A DNA stretch of 15,097 nucleotides from Gallionellaceae bacterium (lineage in GTDB: Bacteria > Pseudomonadota > Gammaproteobacteria > Burkholderiales > Gallionellaceae). The stretch lies in NCBI GenBank assembly GCA_021731185.1, contig JAKFXW010000190.1, positions 1 to 15,097 on the forward strand. Reading direction: 5' to 3'. The translations under genes were made by a program, and so were the position numbers. Positions 1-7,272 of this stretch are shown piece by piece. The notes below the pieces were generated by a model. It ran no database searches, had not been told where the DNA came from, and saw only the letters and a program-made list of their open reading frames with translations. Within the stretch, counting starts at the first letter, position 1. The number at the start of each line of letters is the position of its first letter.

Positions 1-120
1 GGCAAGTACACCGTCATAGAATTTTCGGTCGAAATACAGCTCATTGCCAATTTTCCAGATACCTACATCTGGGTAAAGCATTAAGGTGCATGATTGTGCA
101 ACGGAAGTTATGGCCGACAT
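1..120 (-). CDS. N-terminus of a probable glycosyltransferase (partial, runs off left edge)
   Basis: The first 40 codons of a minus-strand gene are present; the rest lies outside the window. Translation begins MSAITSVAQSCTLMLYPDVG and continues with a WKIGNELYFDRKFYDG stretch, all open. The ATG at 118-120 has an AGGA Shine-Dalgarno eight bases upstream. The start is 26 bases after the stop of the preceding glycosyltransferase, so the two are very probably co-transcribed. A hydrophobic first strand followed by a glycine and a short aromatic helix would fit the N-terminal Rossmann half of a GT-B glycosyltransferase, and the neighbours support that. However, 40 residues contain no catalytic motif. 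That it is a real gene is fairly secure; the glycosyltransferase assignment is an inference from context. Confidence 0.5.
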   Translation of the reverse strand, partial: MSAITSVAQSCTLMLYPDVGIWKIGNELYFDRKFYDGVLA

Positions 121-146
121 ATAGTTTATCCTGTGGAGAAATTCAG

Positions 147-1433
147 TTAGAAGAAATCAGGTTTATCCTTTCTTTCATCTAACACCCATTGATATATTTC
201 AGCTATTTGCTTGGCTTTAACTTTCCAAGTAAACAAAGCCTGCACACGAGCCATTGCTGAAATGCTCATGGATTGCAGTAAATCCTGATTTGCTACTAGC
301 ATGTTTAACTTTTCATTAAAGGCCGAAACAATATCTTGACGCCGTCCGATTGGAACTTTAAAGCCAACATCGGGTGTAACAAGCTCTGCTGGTCCGGCGT
401 AATCCACCACAACCGGAACAAGCCCCAAAGCCATCGCCTCCAGAACGGCTCCACCACCAAACTCTCTAATGCTTGGAAAAGCAAATACCTGTGAACGGCA
501 CATCACTTCCTGTATTTTAGAATGATCAACCCAGCCGTGAAAAGTCACCGTCGAACCAACGTCTGCACTTTCAGCCAGATCACGCATGCTTTGCAGGAGT
601 GGGCCATCGCCAATGATGTCGAGATGAATGCGTTTTTCACGCAGCAGAGGCATGGCTGCTTCCAGTAACATATCAGGCCCTTTGTAAGGAACCAGACGAC
701 CAACAAAGCACACACGCAGCGAGCTATTCTTGTCAAATTTTGCCACGCTTGAAAAGCGTGCGGGGTCTATGGCGTTTTCAGGTACATAAAAACATTTTGA
801 ATGATATTTTCCTGGGATTTGAGCTAGTGTATCTTTGGAGCCGATTACCAATGCGGATGCAGACTTAAGCGTGCTGCGATAGCCGGGAAGCAACTTGTAG
901 GCATTTCGAACATAGGACAACCATTCCTTTTCTTGACGCCGGGCTGCATCGAACTCCTTAGGCCAAGGCACCCCACCATTCAATGGGCCAAGCACAAAGG
1001 GAATGTTAACGCGCCTGCATTTTGCTGCTATCCTGCTAGGAGTGGTAGGGCTGAGAGGGGTGACGCGATGCACAATATCGTATTTCCCACTACTAATCGC
1101 TTTACCAAATTTCTTCCAAAGCAAATATTCAAAGTAGTAATAAGATATTGCATTGATTGCAGTAGTTGTAGTCCAACCTTTACCTGCACCGCCCCGCAAA
1201 AATCCACCAATGCGCCACAGCGGACGGGCAATTTTCTCGGAATTAATCGCAGTAAAGTCCACGCCCTCAACAAGACCAGCCTTGAGAATTGCTTCACGAT
1301 TTCTAATCTGCGTCACAATATGAACATCAGCTACATCGCGCAGGGCATAGGCTAACGACCACCCCACAAGAGGGACACTTACCCATTCAGGGTTAGCTGC
1401 TTCAGCAATAATTAATACACGCGGACGACGCAT
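147..1433 (-). CDS. Family 4 glycosyltransferase
   Basis: A 428-residue GT-B enzyme that should transfer a sugar from a nucleotide-sugar donor to a growing lipid-linked polysaccharide unit on the cytoplasmic face of the membrane. The N-terminal acceptor domain (about residues 1-225) opens with a beta strand RPRVLIIAEAA. The C-terminal donor domain has the family signatures: VGRLVPYKG (residues 244-252, donor phosphate-binding R and K), IIGDGPL (about 273-279), and the E-x7-E motif in REFGGGAVLEAM (E324, E332). Length is normal for GT4. The ATG at 1431-1433 has AAGGG six bases upstream. It is followed after 26 bases by the partial gene at the window edge. The specific sugar cannot be read from the sequence. 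Confidence 0.92.
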   Translation of the reverse strand: MRRPRVLIIAEAANPEWVSVPLVGWSLAYALRDVADVHIVTQIRNREAILKAGLVEGVDFTAINSEKIARPLWRIGGFLRGGAGKGWTTTTAINAISYYYFEYLLWKKFGKAISSGKYDIVHRVTPLSPTTPSRIAAKCRRVNIPFVLGPLNGGVPWPKEFDAARRQEKEWLSYVRNAYKLLPGYRSTLKSASALVIGSKDTLAQIPGKYHSKCFYVPENAIDPARFSSVAKFDKNSSLRVCFVGRLVPYKGPDMLLEAAMPLLREKRIHLDIIGDGPLLQSMRDLAESADVGSTVTFHGWVDHSKIQEVMCRSQVFAFPSIREFGGGAVLEAMALGLVPVVVDYAGPAELVTPDVGFKVPIGRRQDIVSAFNEKLNMLVANQDLLQSMSISAMARVQALFTWKVKAKQIAEIYQWVLDERKDKPDFF

Positions 1434-1502
1434 TTAAAACCCTTCAGCCAGTAAGCCTCTCCTGTCTTTTCGTATTCCAACAGATCCGTTGATACTACCA
1501 GT

Positions 1503-1539
1503 TTTAATCATGATGGACGATGAGCCCATCATGATTAAA
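1503..1539. repeat. Perfect 14-bp inverted repeat with 9-nt loop
   Basis: The arms TTTAATCATGATGG (1503-1516) and CCATCATGATTAAA (1526-1539) are exact reverse complements separated by nine bases. It lies 14 bases past the stop of the small ORF at 1553-1687 and about 70 bases upstream of the GT4 start. No T tract follows on either strand, so it is not a standard intrinsic terminator. An operator, an mRNA-stabilising or attenuating hairpin, or a relic of a mobile palindrome would all fit. Confidence 0.7.
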
Positions 1540-1552
1540 TTGCATCGATACT

Positions 1553-1687
1553 TTATTGTCCAGCATTAATCCGCAAGTGACTAAGGCATTTCGACTCTGC
1601 CGACCCATTTCCGTTCGAAGCAAAACCACATGCTGGCATAAGTATCGCGGCAAAAAATGCTGTTATTGTTATTAAGCCGACTCTCAT
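1553..1687 (-). CDS. Possible small secreted peptide (44 aa)
   Basis: A short minus-strand ORF starting at ATG 1685-1687, with GGAG eight bases upstream. The product begins MRVGLITITAFFAAILMPAC. This is a basic residue followed by an uninterrupted hydrophobic core to about residue 17, as in a signal peptide. Cleavage after GFA (residue 23) is possible, and a loose lipobox ends at C20. The mature part would be only about 21 residues, polar and Gly/Ser/Asn-rich, with one more cysteine (C34). It sits in the operon, 33 bases after the preceding GT2 stop, and is followed by a perfect palindrome. I recognise no family. It could be a genuine small exported peptide or the leftover 5' end of a truncated secreted-protein gene; fused gene scars elsewhere in the window make the second quite possible. 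Confidence 0.4.
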   Translation of the reverse strand: MRVGLITITAFFAAILMPACGFASNGNGSAESKCLSHLRINAGQ

Positions 1688-1720
1688 CACACATGCTCCA
1701 TTTTCGCTGCGCTATTACAT

Positions 1721-2725
1721 TCACGGCAAAAATCTTAGGGGCTGCAACAATTTTTTGGGTTTTTTTAAAATATCGACAAACTTATAAAATGGTCTTCCAA
1801 ATAAAATTAAGCAAAAGAACCAGATATTTGTTCTTTTTGTAAATGAAGCAAACCTAATAAATTCGAGGAGCAGAGGCCATTTTTTAATGGATACAGGAGA
1901 ATCAATACTTGCAGATGCAAAAAAAAGGTTCTTTATCGCATTCAGTCTTACTGCACGATACAAACTTTCATCATTTAGATAGCCTCGCAAAAAACTTAGC
2001 ATAGCCAAATCTTGTTGCCGAATTTGTATCCAATTGGGAGTACCTGATGCACCAAACTCATGCCTGTGATATATCGCAAAAAACTTTGTTCCTTCATACA
2101 TCAGGATGCCATGGCATCCTACCCACATATTAAAAAATTTGTCACATGATATAAAATGAGGCAACTCATCCGTTGGAATTTTCCGGATTAGCTCTGATCT
2201 GATTATTAGGCTCACCACGTGAAATGGCCAGCTCATGAATAAATCCTTTACTGACAACTCCCTGTCTGTTAGCTCACCAAAATTACTGTCCTCATTTGTT
2301 GTTACATTACGATAAATTACATTGTGTGCGTGTGCTTGGAATTTTTTATTAGCCTCCAATAAATTAACCTGATAACGTAATTTATGCTTATCAACCCACA
2401 CATCATCACCTTCGCAAAATGCTATGTAAGTGGAGTCTTGACAAGCTTTTATGGTACGGAAAACATTTTTGTGAATACCATGATTTTTTGTAGATTCAAG
2501 TAATTGGATTTTGTTTGGATATTGTTTGGCGTAGTACTCACAAATTTGCCTGGTATTGTCGGTGCTACAGTCCTCACCGATAACCAATTGAATTTCAAAA
2601 TCAGCTTCCTGCATCAGCACACCCTTTATCGCGTCCTCGATAAAGAGTGTGTGGTTGTAGGCAACCATGCAAACACAAACTTTGATTTTGGAAGCCTGCT
2701 TAGATTCTAATTTATTATCATTCAC
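1721..2725 (-). CDS. Family 2 glycosyltransferase, AT-rich
   Basis: A 334-residue GT-A enzyme, cytoplasmic or membrane-peripheral, expected to add one sugar to the repeat unit. The nucleotide-binding strand KVCVCMVAYNH (about 15-25) is followed by the first acidic motif GEDCSTDNT (50-58) and the metal-binding motif EGDDVW (105-110), then DKHKLRYQV, typical of GT2 enzymes that make capsule or O-antigen. The start is GTG at 2723-2725, preceded by AGGA at eight bases; the nearby ATG is out of frame. It lies 38 bases after the ATP-grasp gene. Base composition is visibly more AT-rich than the neighbouring cluster genes, with many AAA, AAT, TTT and ATA codons, suggesting separate acquisition. Donor and acceptor are unknown. 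Confidence 0.9.
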   Translation of the reverse strand: MNDNKLESKQASKIKVCVCMVAYNHTLFIEDAIKGVLMQEADFEIQLVIGEDCSTDNTRQICEYYAKQYPNKIQLLESTKNHGIHKNVFRTIKACQDSTYIAFCEGDDVWVDKHKLRYQVNLLEANKKFQAHAHNVIYRNVTTNEDSNFGELTDRELSVKDLFMSWPFHVVSLIIRSELIRKIPTDELPHFISCDKFFNMWVGCHGILMYEGTKFFAIYHRHEFGASGTPNWIQIRQQDLAMLSFLRGYLNDESLYRAVRLNAIKNLFFASASIDSPVSIKKWPLLLEFIRFASFTKRTNIWFFCLILFGRPFYKFVDILKKPKKLLQPLRFLP

Positions 2726-2763
2726 TTAGTTATTCCTGTGGAGGTAGTCTTTCTTTACCAAGC

Positions 2764-3960
2764 TCAGTGACAGATCACCCGAATATCGCGCTCCATGTTA
2801 TCCACCATCTCTGTCATTTCTTGTAACGATTCATACTGCAAAATCATAGTTCCCAAGGTGTGGTTTGAGCCTAAATATTTTTCAACGGTGTCACCGGGTT
2901 TGGCTAACACCTCCTGTTCAATAATTTTTGGCTTAATGCGCTCGGATAACCAGAGTTCTTTGAATTTTCCGGTTTCCAAGGAGTGCACCATATAGCTTGA
3001 CCAATAACCTTTGGGTGGCTTCATGCTTATATCGCTGCAAGGCAAACCAATTGCCGCATCAACGGTGTATTTGATTAAATCGACGCCCGTTGCGTAACGA
3101 ATTACTTCTGGAATTAAACAGCCGCCATTGCGAGGACCTAACTCGAGGAAATAAAACTTTCCTTCAGTTGTAAATACAAAATCAAAATTGAGTGCGCCCG
3201 TTTTCATGCCCAGCAAGGTGAGCAAGCGTTGCGTTTCTGCATGGGCAGTGTGTTGCCACGCTTCTGGATGCGAGGTGGGGAATGTTTGACCAATAGGCAC
3301 GAGTCCATTGCACAGTTTGTCAAAGTGCTCATCTGCCCAGCATCGGAACACTAATTGACCGTCCACTATAAACCCGTCGCCTGCCACTTGATAACCGGCA
3401 CGAATGATTTGTTGTTCGACAACGACCTTTTTTTCACGCGAATAGGCAAGTGCATGTTCGAACGCAATTTCTAAATTGGCGAAATCAGTCAGCTTGGTTA
3501 CGCCTTTGCTACCAGATGAATCAACCGGTTTGATATAGGCTGGTACGCCAATTTCTGCCAACCAGGCGCGAGCTTCTTCCAAGTTGTAAAACGATTGTGA
3601 GCGCGGCACATTGAAGCTATGCTCCCTCAAAAAGGCACGGAATAAATCTTTGCGTGCGAGGATAAGCACTGAATCGTAAGGATTGCCAGGCAAGCCCATC
3701 TTTTCCGCCACATGGGCTGCCGTAGGTGCTGCTGGATCAGAGGCATAAGCAACAATACCGTTGATTTTTAAACGCTGAGCAAGTGCCAATACAGCTTCTT
3801 TATCAGTGGTACTGACATTATGTGATTCATCGGCAAACTTATGTCCGGGGTTGTTGGGCAGGTAGTCACAGGTGATGACATAGTGACCTTGTTCACGGGC
3901 ATAACGGAGTGGTGGAATTTGAGTGGGAGCTGCGCCTAAAAATAGAATTCGTTTTTGCAT
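2764..3960 (-). CDS. ATP-grasp ligase (carboxylate-amine ligase type)
   Basis: A 398-residue ATP-grasp protein. The N-terminal Rossmann-like pre-grasp domain starts RILFLGAAPTQ (residues 4-14). The ATP-binding lid has AYIKPVDSSGSKGV (141-154, with K144 and the Gly/Ser loop) and the adenine-contacting strand VVVEQQ (179-184). The metal site is NFDF (258-261) and ELGPRNGG (273-280, with E273 and N278). These enzymes activate a carboxylate as acyl phosphate and join it to an amine or similar nucleophile. Its ATG overlaps the aminotransferase stop by one base (TAATG), implying translational coupling. The likely partner is therefore the amino sugar made by that enzyme, with the ligase adding an amino-acid or acyl group; this role is inferred. 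PurK/PurT-like or peptide-ligase activities are alternatives that the sequence alone cannot exclude. Confidence 0.88.
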   Translation of the reverse strand: MQKRILFLGAAPTQIPPLRYAREQGHYVITCDYLPNNPGHKFADESHNVSTTDKEAVLALAQRLKINGIVAYASDPAAPTAAHVAEKMGLPGNPYDSVLILARKDLFRAFLREHSFNVPRSQSFYNLEEARAWLAEIGVPAYIKPVDSSGSKGVTKLTDFANLEIAFEHALAYSREKKVVVEQQIIRAGYQVAGDGFIVDGQLVFRCWADEHFDKLCNGLVPIGQTFPTSHPEAWQHTAHAETQRLLTLLGMKTGALNFDFVFTTEGKFYFLELGPRNGGCLIPEVIRYATGVDLIKYTVDAAIGLPCSDISMKPPKGYWSSYMVHSLETGKFKELWLSERIKPKIIEQEVLAKPGDTVEKYLGSNHTLGTMILQYESLQEMTEMVDNMERDIRVICH

Positions 3961-5069
3961 TATCTACCTCGGATTATTTCGATAATTTGGTCGACTTCAG
4001 ATAATTGGAGTGCTGGATAAATCGGCAGGCAAATAACTTGATCTGACGCTCTTTTTGCCACGGGCAAATTAGACGGGGAAGCAGATGTCATGCCTCGATA
4101 CATGGGAAAATAACTGATTAGCGGATAGAAATAACGTCGTGCGTGAATACCGTGATCTTTCATTTTTTGGTACAACGCATCTCGGCTGATTGGATAATCA
4201 GGCTGAATCAGGATAGGGAAATATGAATAGTTGCTAACTTTTTCTCCCGAGTCACTTAAGCATCTAACACCTTTTACATTGTCCAGCCCAGCGAGATATT
4301 GCTCACTGATTATTTTTCGCTCCTGAATTGCCTTATTTATCCCCTTAAGTTGCAATAAACCTAATGCTGCGTTGAATTCGCTCATCTTGCCATTGATGCC
4401 AGGGGCGACCACCGTTACTTCATCTACAAAACCGAAATTCTTAAGTTGATCAATGCGTACCTTGGTTTTTTCATTATGGCAAATGATCGCACCCCCTTCA
4501 AATGTATTGAATACTTTTGTTGCATGAAAGCTTAAAACAGATAGATCACCATATTTCAGTACGCTACCAGATTCTAATTTCACACCAAAAGCATGAGCTG
4601 CGTCATAAATTACCTTAAGCCCATAGGTGTCAGCAATTTTTTCTATTTTTGCGACATCGCACGGGTGTCCATAACAATGAACTGGCAGTATGGCAGTTGT
4701 TTGCGGGGTAATGGCAGCTTCAATTTTCTCTGGGTCGAGATTGAGCGTGTCTGGATCAATATCCACAAAAACCGGTTTAATTCCATTCCACAGTAGTGAA
4801 TGTGCAGTTGCAACAAATGAATAAGGCGTAGTGATCACTTCACCAGTTATACGAAGTGTTTGAAGCGCAGTAATCAACGCAATCGTCCCATTCGTAAAGA
4901 GGCTAAGGTACTTAACCCCCAAATACTTACAAAGTTCTCGTTCAAGATCCTGATGAAATGGTCCGCCATTGGTTAGGATCTTGCTTTCCCAAATTTTTTG
5001 CAAATAGGGAATAAATTCCTCCAAAGGTGGGAGTGTTGGTTGAGTAACGAAAACCTGTTTTTTAGTCAT
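3960..5069 (-). CDS. DegT/DnrJ/EryC1/StrS family sugar aminotransferase
   Basis: A 369-residue PLP-dependent enzyme that should transfer an amino group, usually from glutamate, to a keto group of a nucleotide-linked deoxysugar. The fold-type I landmarks are in order: TNGTIAL (59-65, phosphate binding), TPYSFVATAHS (81-91), IYDAAHAFG (154-162, with D156 contacting the PLP ring nitrogen), and SFHATKVFNTFEGG (180-193), where K185 is the Schiff-base lysine. Length is standard. The ATG at 5067-5069 has only a weak Shine-Dalgarno. A possible promoter lies just upstream in a 201-bp gap, so this may begin its own transcription unit. The downstream ATP-grasp gene overlaps it. Perosamine-, viosamine- or bacillosamine-type synthases are all possible; the regiochemistry is not readable. 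Confidence 0.93.
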   Translation of the reverse strand: MTKKQVFVTQPTLPPLEEFIPYLQKIWESKILTNGGPFHQDLERELCKYLGVKYLSLFTNGTIALITALQTLRITGEVITTPYSFVATAHSLLWNGIKPVFVDIDPDTLNLDPEKIEAAITPQTTAILPVHCYGHPCDVAKIEKIADTYGLKVIYDAAHAFGVKLESGSVLKYGDLSVLSFHATKVFNTFEGGAIICHNEKTKVRIDQLKNFGFVDEVTVVAPGINGKMSEFNAALGLLQLKGINKAIQERKIISEQYLAGLDNVKGVRCLSDSGEKVSNYSYFPILIQPDYPISRDALYQKMKDHGIHARRYFYPLISYFPMYRGMTSASPSNLPVAKRASDQVICLPIYPALQLSEVDQIIEIIRGR

Positions 5070-5091
5070 ATTGCGGTTATGCCCGGAATAA

Positions 5092-5120
5092 AAAATATTA
5101 AATTACTTATGCTCAATCAA
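5092..5120 (-). promoter_or_regulatory. Possible sigma-70-type promoter for the aminotransferase gene
   Basis: Read on the minus strand, TTGATT (5115-5120) is followed by a 17-base AT-rich spacer and TATTTT (5092-5097), about 23 bases before the ATG at 5069. The only sizeable gap inside the 9384-to-1 gene run is here, which favours an internal promoter. The hexamers are moderate matches, so this is tentative. Confidence 0.35.
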
Positions 5121-5270
5121 GTGTGCCGTTTTCCCTGCCAACCTATTATTTGGATATTTGGACTCCCCGCGCTTTAGTAGACACCCCTCCTGGGTTTGCG
5201 CCAGACCCTTCGAGGAACGGATGCCGCAGCATTAATGAATGCCGTTTACACAAAATTCAGGACACACCTG

Positions 5271-6368
5271 TTACTGCATATCTAATAAGAACTCAGTACA
5301 CGAGTACCTAAAAATCTGTCGCAACTCTTTTTTATGGTTGACGACTGAAAATTGCTTTCCTTGTTGCTTCTGATTGTTATACAACAACAGAAGCCCCATG
5401 AATGCACTGTCGACATAAGTAACATTTTCCAATTCGATACGGATATTTCTTCCTACAAGCGAGGGGTTGGAAAAGCATTCTCGAAGTGGTCGCAGATTAA
5501 TCTGTACCCATGCACCACGCAAACGGATGATAATCTGATCGCCATCATCGAACAGTTCAATGCCTGCAGAATCCAACTCTCTATTTTTGGGTTTGTGCCA
5601 ATACATGAACCATGCATAAGGAGCGATGCGCGTAATCAGCAACTTTAAAAACGCTAATCCGTCGGAGGTGTAGCGATACCAAAGCTTAGGTTCTTCCTTG
5701 ATGCGCCATAGCCACTCCAAACCAGCTCGCTGTATCAAGGCCGGCGCACGGCTAACCCCTCCGGCGACAAAATTGACAACGGCTCCAAGGTGGCTGATTA
5801 CCGGCACTGAAATTCGTGTGCGGTTGTGCTCGATCCAGGATTGACCTTTCTTGGCACCTAGTGACACAATAAGAAAATCTGCGCCACTTGCGTTGATTGC
5901 CTCAATATTTTCATCGCTGCTCATTTCCTGGACAGATGCGAATCCTGGATATTTGAAACCCGTACATATGAGACCCGATGCATCTGAATTGAGCCGTCTG
6001 TAAGCCGTCTCAGCCACCCCTTCCACGCCGCCAAAAAAATACACTGATAGCCGAGTAGGTGTCTCTTCTCTCAGTTGTTCAAATATATCCGAACCTGCGA
6101 CGCGCTCCTGAATCGGGATGCCCAATAGCCGCGCTATCCACACGATGGGCATGCCGTCGGCAACGCTGAGATCACTATTGATTACCGAGTTACGAAATGC
6201 AGCATCAGATTGGGACGCAATCAAAAAATTTAGATTCGGCGTGGAAAGAAAGCAGGGTGTGCGAGTAGCTGCTGCGGCTCTTATACATTGCTCAGCGGCC
6301 TTCAGATTGATTGCATCAAACGGCAAGCCCAGAAGGCAGTGAACTTCCCTGTTGAAATCAGGAGACAT
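5271..6368 (-). CDS. WecG/TagA/CpsF glycosyltransferase fused to a C-terminal STAS domain
   Basis: A 365-residue two-domain protein. Residues about 8-240 are a GT26 transferase, which adds an N-acetylhexosamine-type sugar to a lipid-linked acceptor at the inner membrane. Visible hallmarks are STPNLNFL (42-49), VADGMPIVW (69-77, with the catalytic-type D71), VAGSD (90-94), FFGG (111-114), GAKKGQSWIEHN (171-182) and RAGLEWLWRIKEEPKLWYRY (214-233). The family usually ends near here. Instead, after a hydrophobic linker (236-257), residues about 268-363 read as a STAS (SpoIIAA-like) domain: a beta-rich start, then VTYVDSAFMGLLLLYNN with D320-S321 at the position of the regulatory phosphoserine, then KQFSVVN and a final helix. 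The ATG lies inside the upstream GT2 gene (11-bp overlap). Transferase activity is well supported. The STAS call rests on pattern only, and its partner is unknown. Confidence 0.88.
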   Translation of the reverse strand: MSPDFNREVHCLLGLPFDAINLKAAEQCIRAAAATRTPCFLSTPNLNFLIASQSDAAFRNSVINSDLSVADGMPIVWIARLLGIPIQERVAGSDIFEQLREETPTRLSVYFFGGVEGVAETAYRRLNSDASGLICTGFKYPGFASVQEMSSDENIEAINASGADFLIVSLGAKKGQSWIEHNRTRISVPVISHLGAVVNFVAGGVSRAPALIQRAGLEWLWRIKEEPKLWYRYTSDGLAFLKLLITRIAPYAWFMYWHKPKNRELDSAGIELFDDGDQIIIRLRGAWVQINLRPLRECFSNPSLVGRNIRIELENVTYVDSAFMGLLLLYNNQKQQGKQFSVVNHKKELRQIFRYSCTEFLLDMQ

Positions 6369-7272
6369 GACTCTGCCGCTGGTAGATTTCTTCGATCGCC
6401 TTTTTCTTGCCCACTAATAGCCCACGCATTTGGTATCTGCGTAGAAAGCACCTGAATTCCAGGTCGTTGTATCTTGGCTTATCTTGAAGCGCACTACTTA
6501 TCCACCCCAATAATATCGCTAGGCTACCTAATACATAGGGCTTATCATTGAGCCTGTAAATTGCACTTGCGGTCATGAAAAGCAAGCTGGTTCCCATGAA
6601 ATATTGGCCGTAACCATGGCGCATACGCCCGGTATAAATACTTTGCTGGCTGGAACCCATTGGGCGTAAATGAATAAAACGCAAATCTGGTTCATCCCAA
6701 CTGCACGCGATCCAGCCCATCATCCGGCAGCGATGGCAATCGATGCCATCCCACATGACTTCACGAACGAATCCACCAATCGCCTTGAAGCATGAGATAC
6801 GGTAGAACTTGGTCATGCCAAGCGAAGTTTCGTCGCCATGCCGCTCATTAACCAGATGACCACTTTCTTCGATGTAGGCTTTGCCGCTGCATGTTGCGAT
6901 GCGTTGATTTGCTTCCATTCGCGTTATAAGAATTTCGAAGTAATGTGGCGGCAGACGCAGATCGAGGTCAAGCTTGCAAAGGTAATTGTAATCATCAGGG
7001 TTAATCGATTCGTAGCCGGAATAGAAAGCGTCAATGACACCCGGGCCTACTGCCCGATGTCCCCGGTCAGTACGGGTGACAATCTTGATCCAGTCATGCT
7101 GGCTTGCGTATTCCGCAAGAATGTGTGGAGTCTCGTCGGTTGAGCCATCGTCAACAATGACCCACTTTGTTGGACGGATCGACTGTGCGATAACGGTATC
7201 CAGTGTCTGGCGCATGTAGTCTGCTTCGTTGCGGCACGGAGAAATCAGCACATAGCTCTTAGCAATGTTCAC
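6358..7272 (-). CDS. Family 2 glycosyltransferase
   Basis: A 304-residue GT-A enzyme. The N-terminal strand SYVLISPCRNEADYM (6-20) leads to VDDGSTDET (40-48) and the metal-binding DLDL motif at 102-105 in a KLDLDLRLPP context. DGIDCHRCRMMGW probably marks the acceptor-side region. A single hydrophobic stretch near residues 243-262 may anchor it to the membrane. The start is GTG at 7270-7272, overlapping the upstream GT4 stop as GTGA, so translation is probably coupled. It overlaps the WecG-STAS gene downstream by 11 bases, so the three genes form a tight translational unit. The sugar transferred is unknown. Confidence 0.9.
   Translation of the reverse strand: MNIAKSYVLISPCRNEADYMRQTLDTVIAQSIRPTKWVIVDDGSTDETPHILAEYASQHDWIKIVTRTDRGHRAVGPGVIDAFYSGYESINPDDYNYLCKLDLDLRLPPHYFEILITRMEANQRIATCSGKAYIEESGHLVNERHGDETSLGMTKFYRISCFKAIGGFVREVMWDGIDCHRCRMMGWIACSWDEPDLRFIHLRPMGSSQQSIYTGRMRHGYGQYFMGTSLLFMTASAIYRLNDKPYVLGSLAILLGWISSALQDKPRYNDLEFRCFLRRYQMRGLLVGKKKAIEEIYQRQSHVS

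Noticed and set aside
933..1355. A 140-codon plus-strand ORF inside the GT4 gene at 147-1433.
   Set aside because: It is antisense to a well-supported GT4 gene with intact motifs, and its own product shows no family signature.
1503..1539. Intrinsic terminator for the small ORF.
   Set aside because: The stem is AT-rich and neither strand has a T tract after it, so it is reported only as an inverted repeat.
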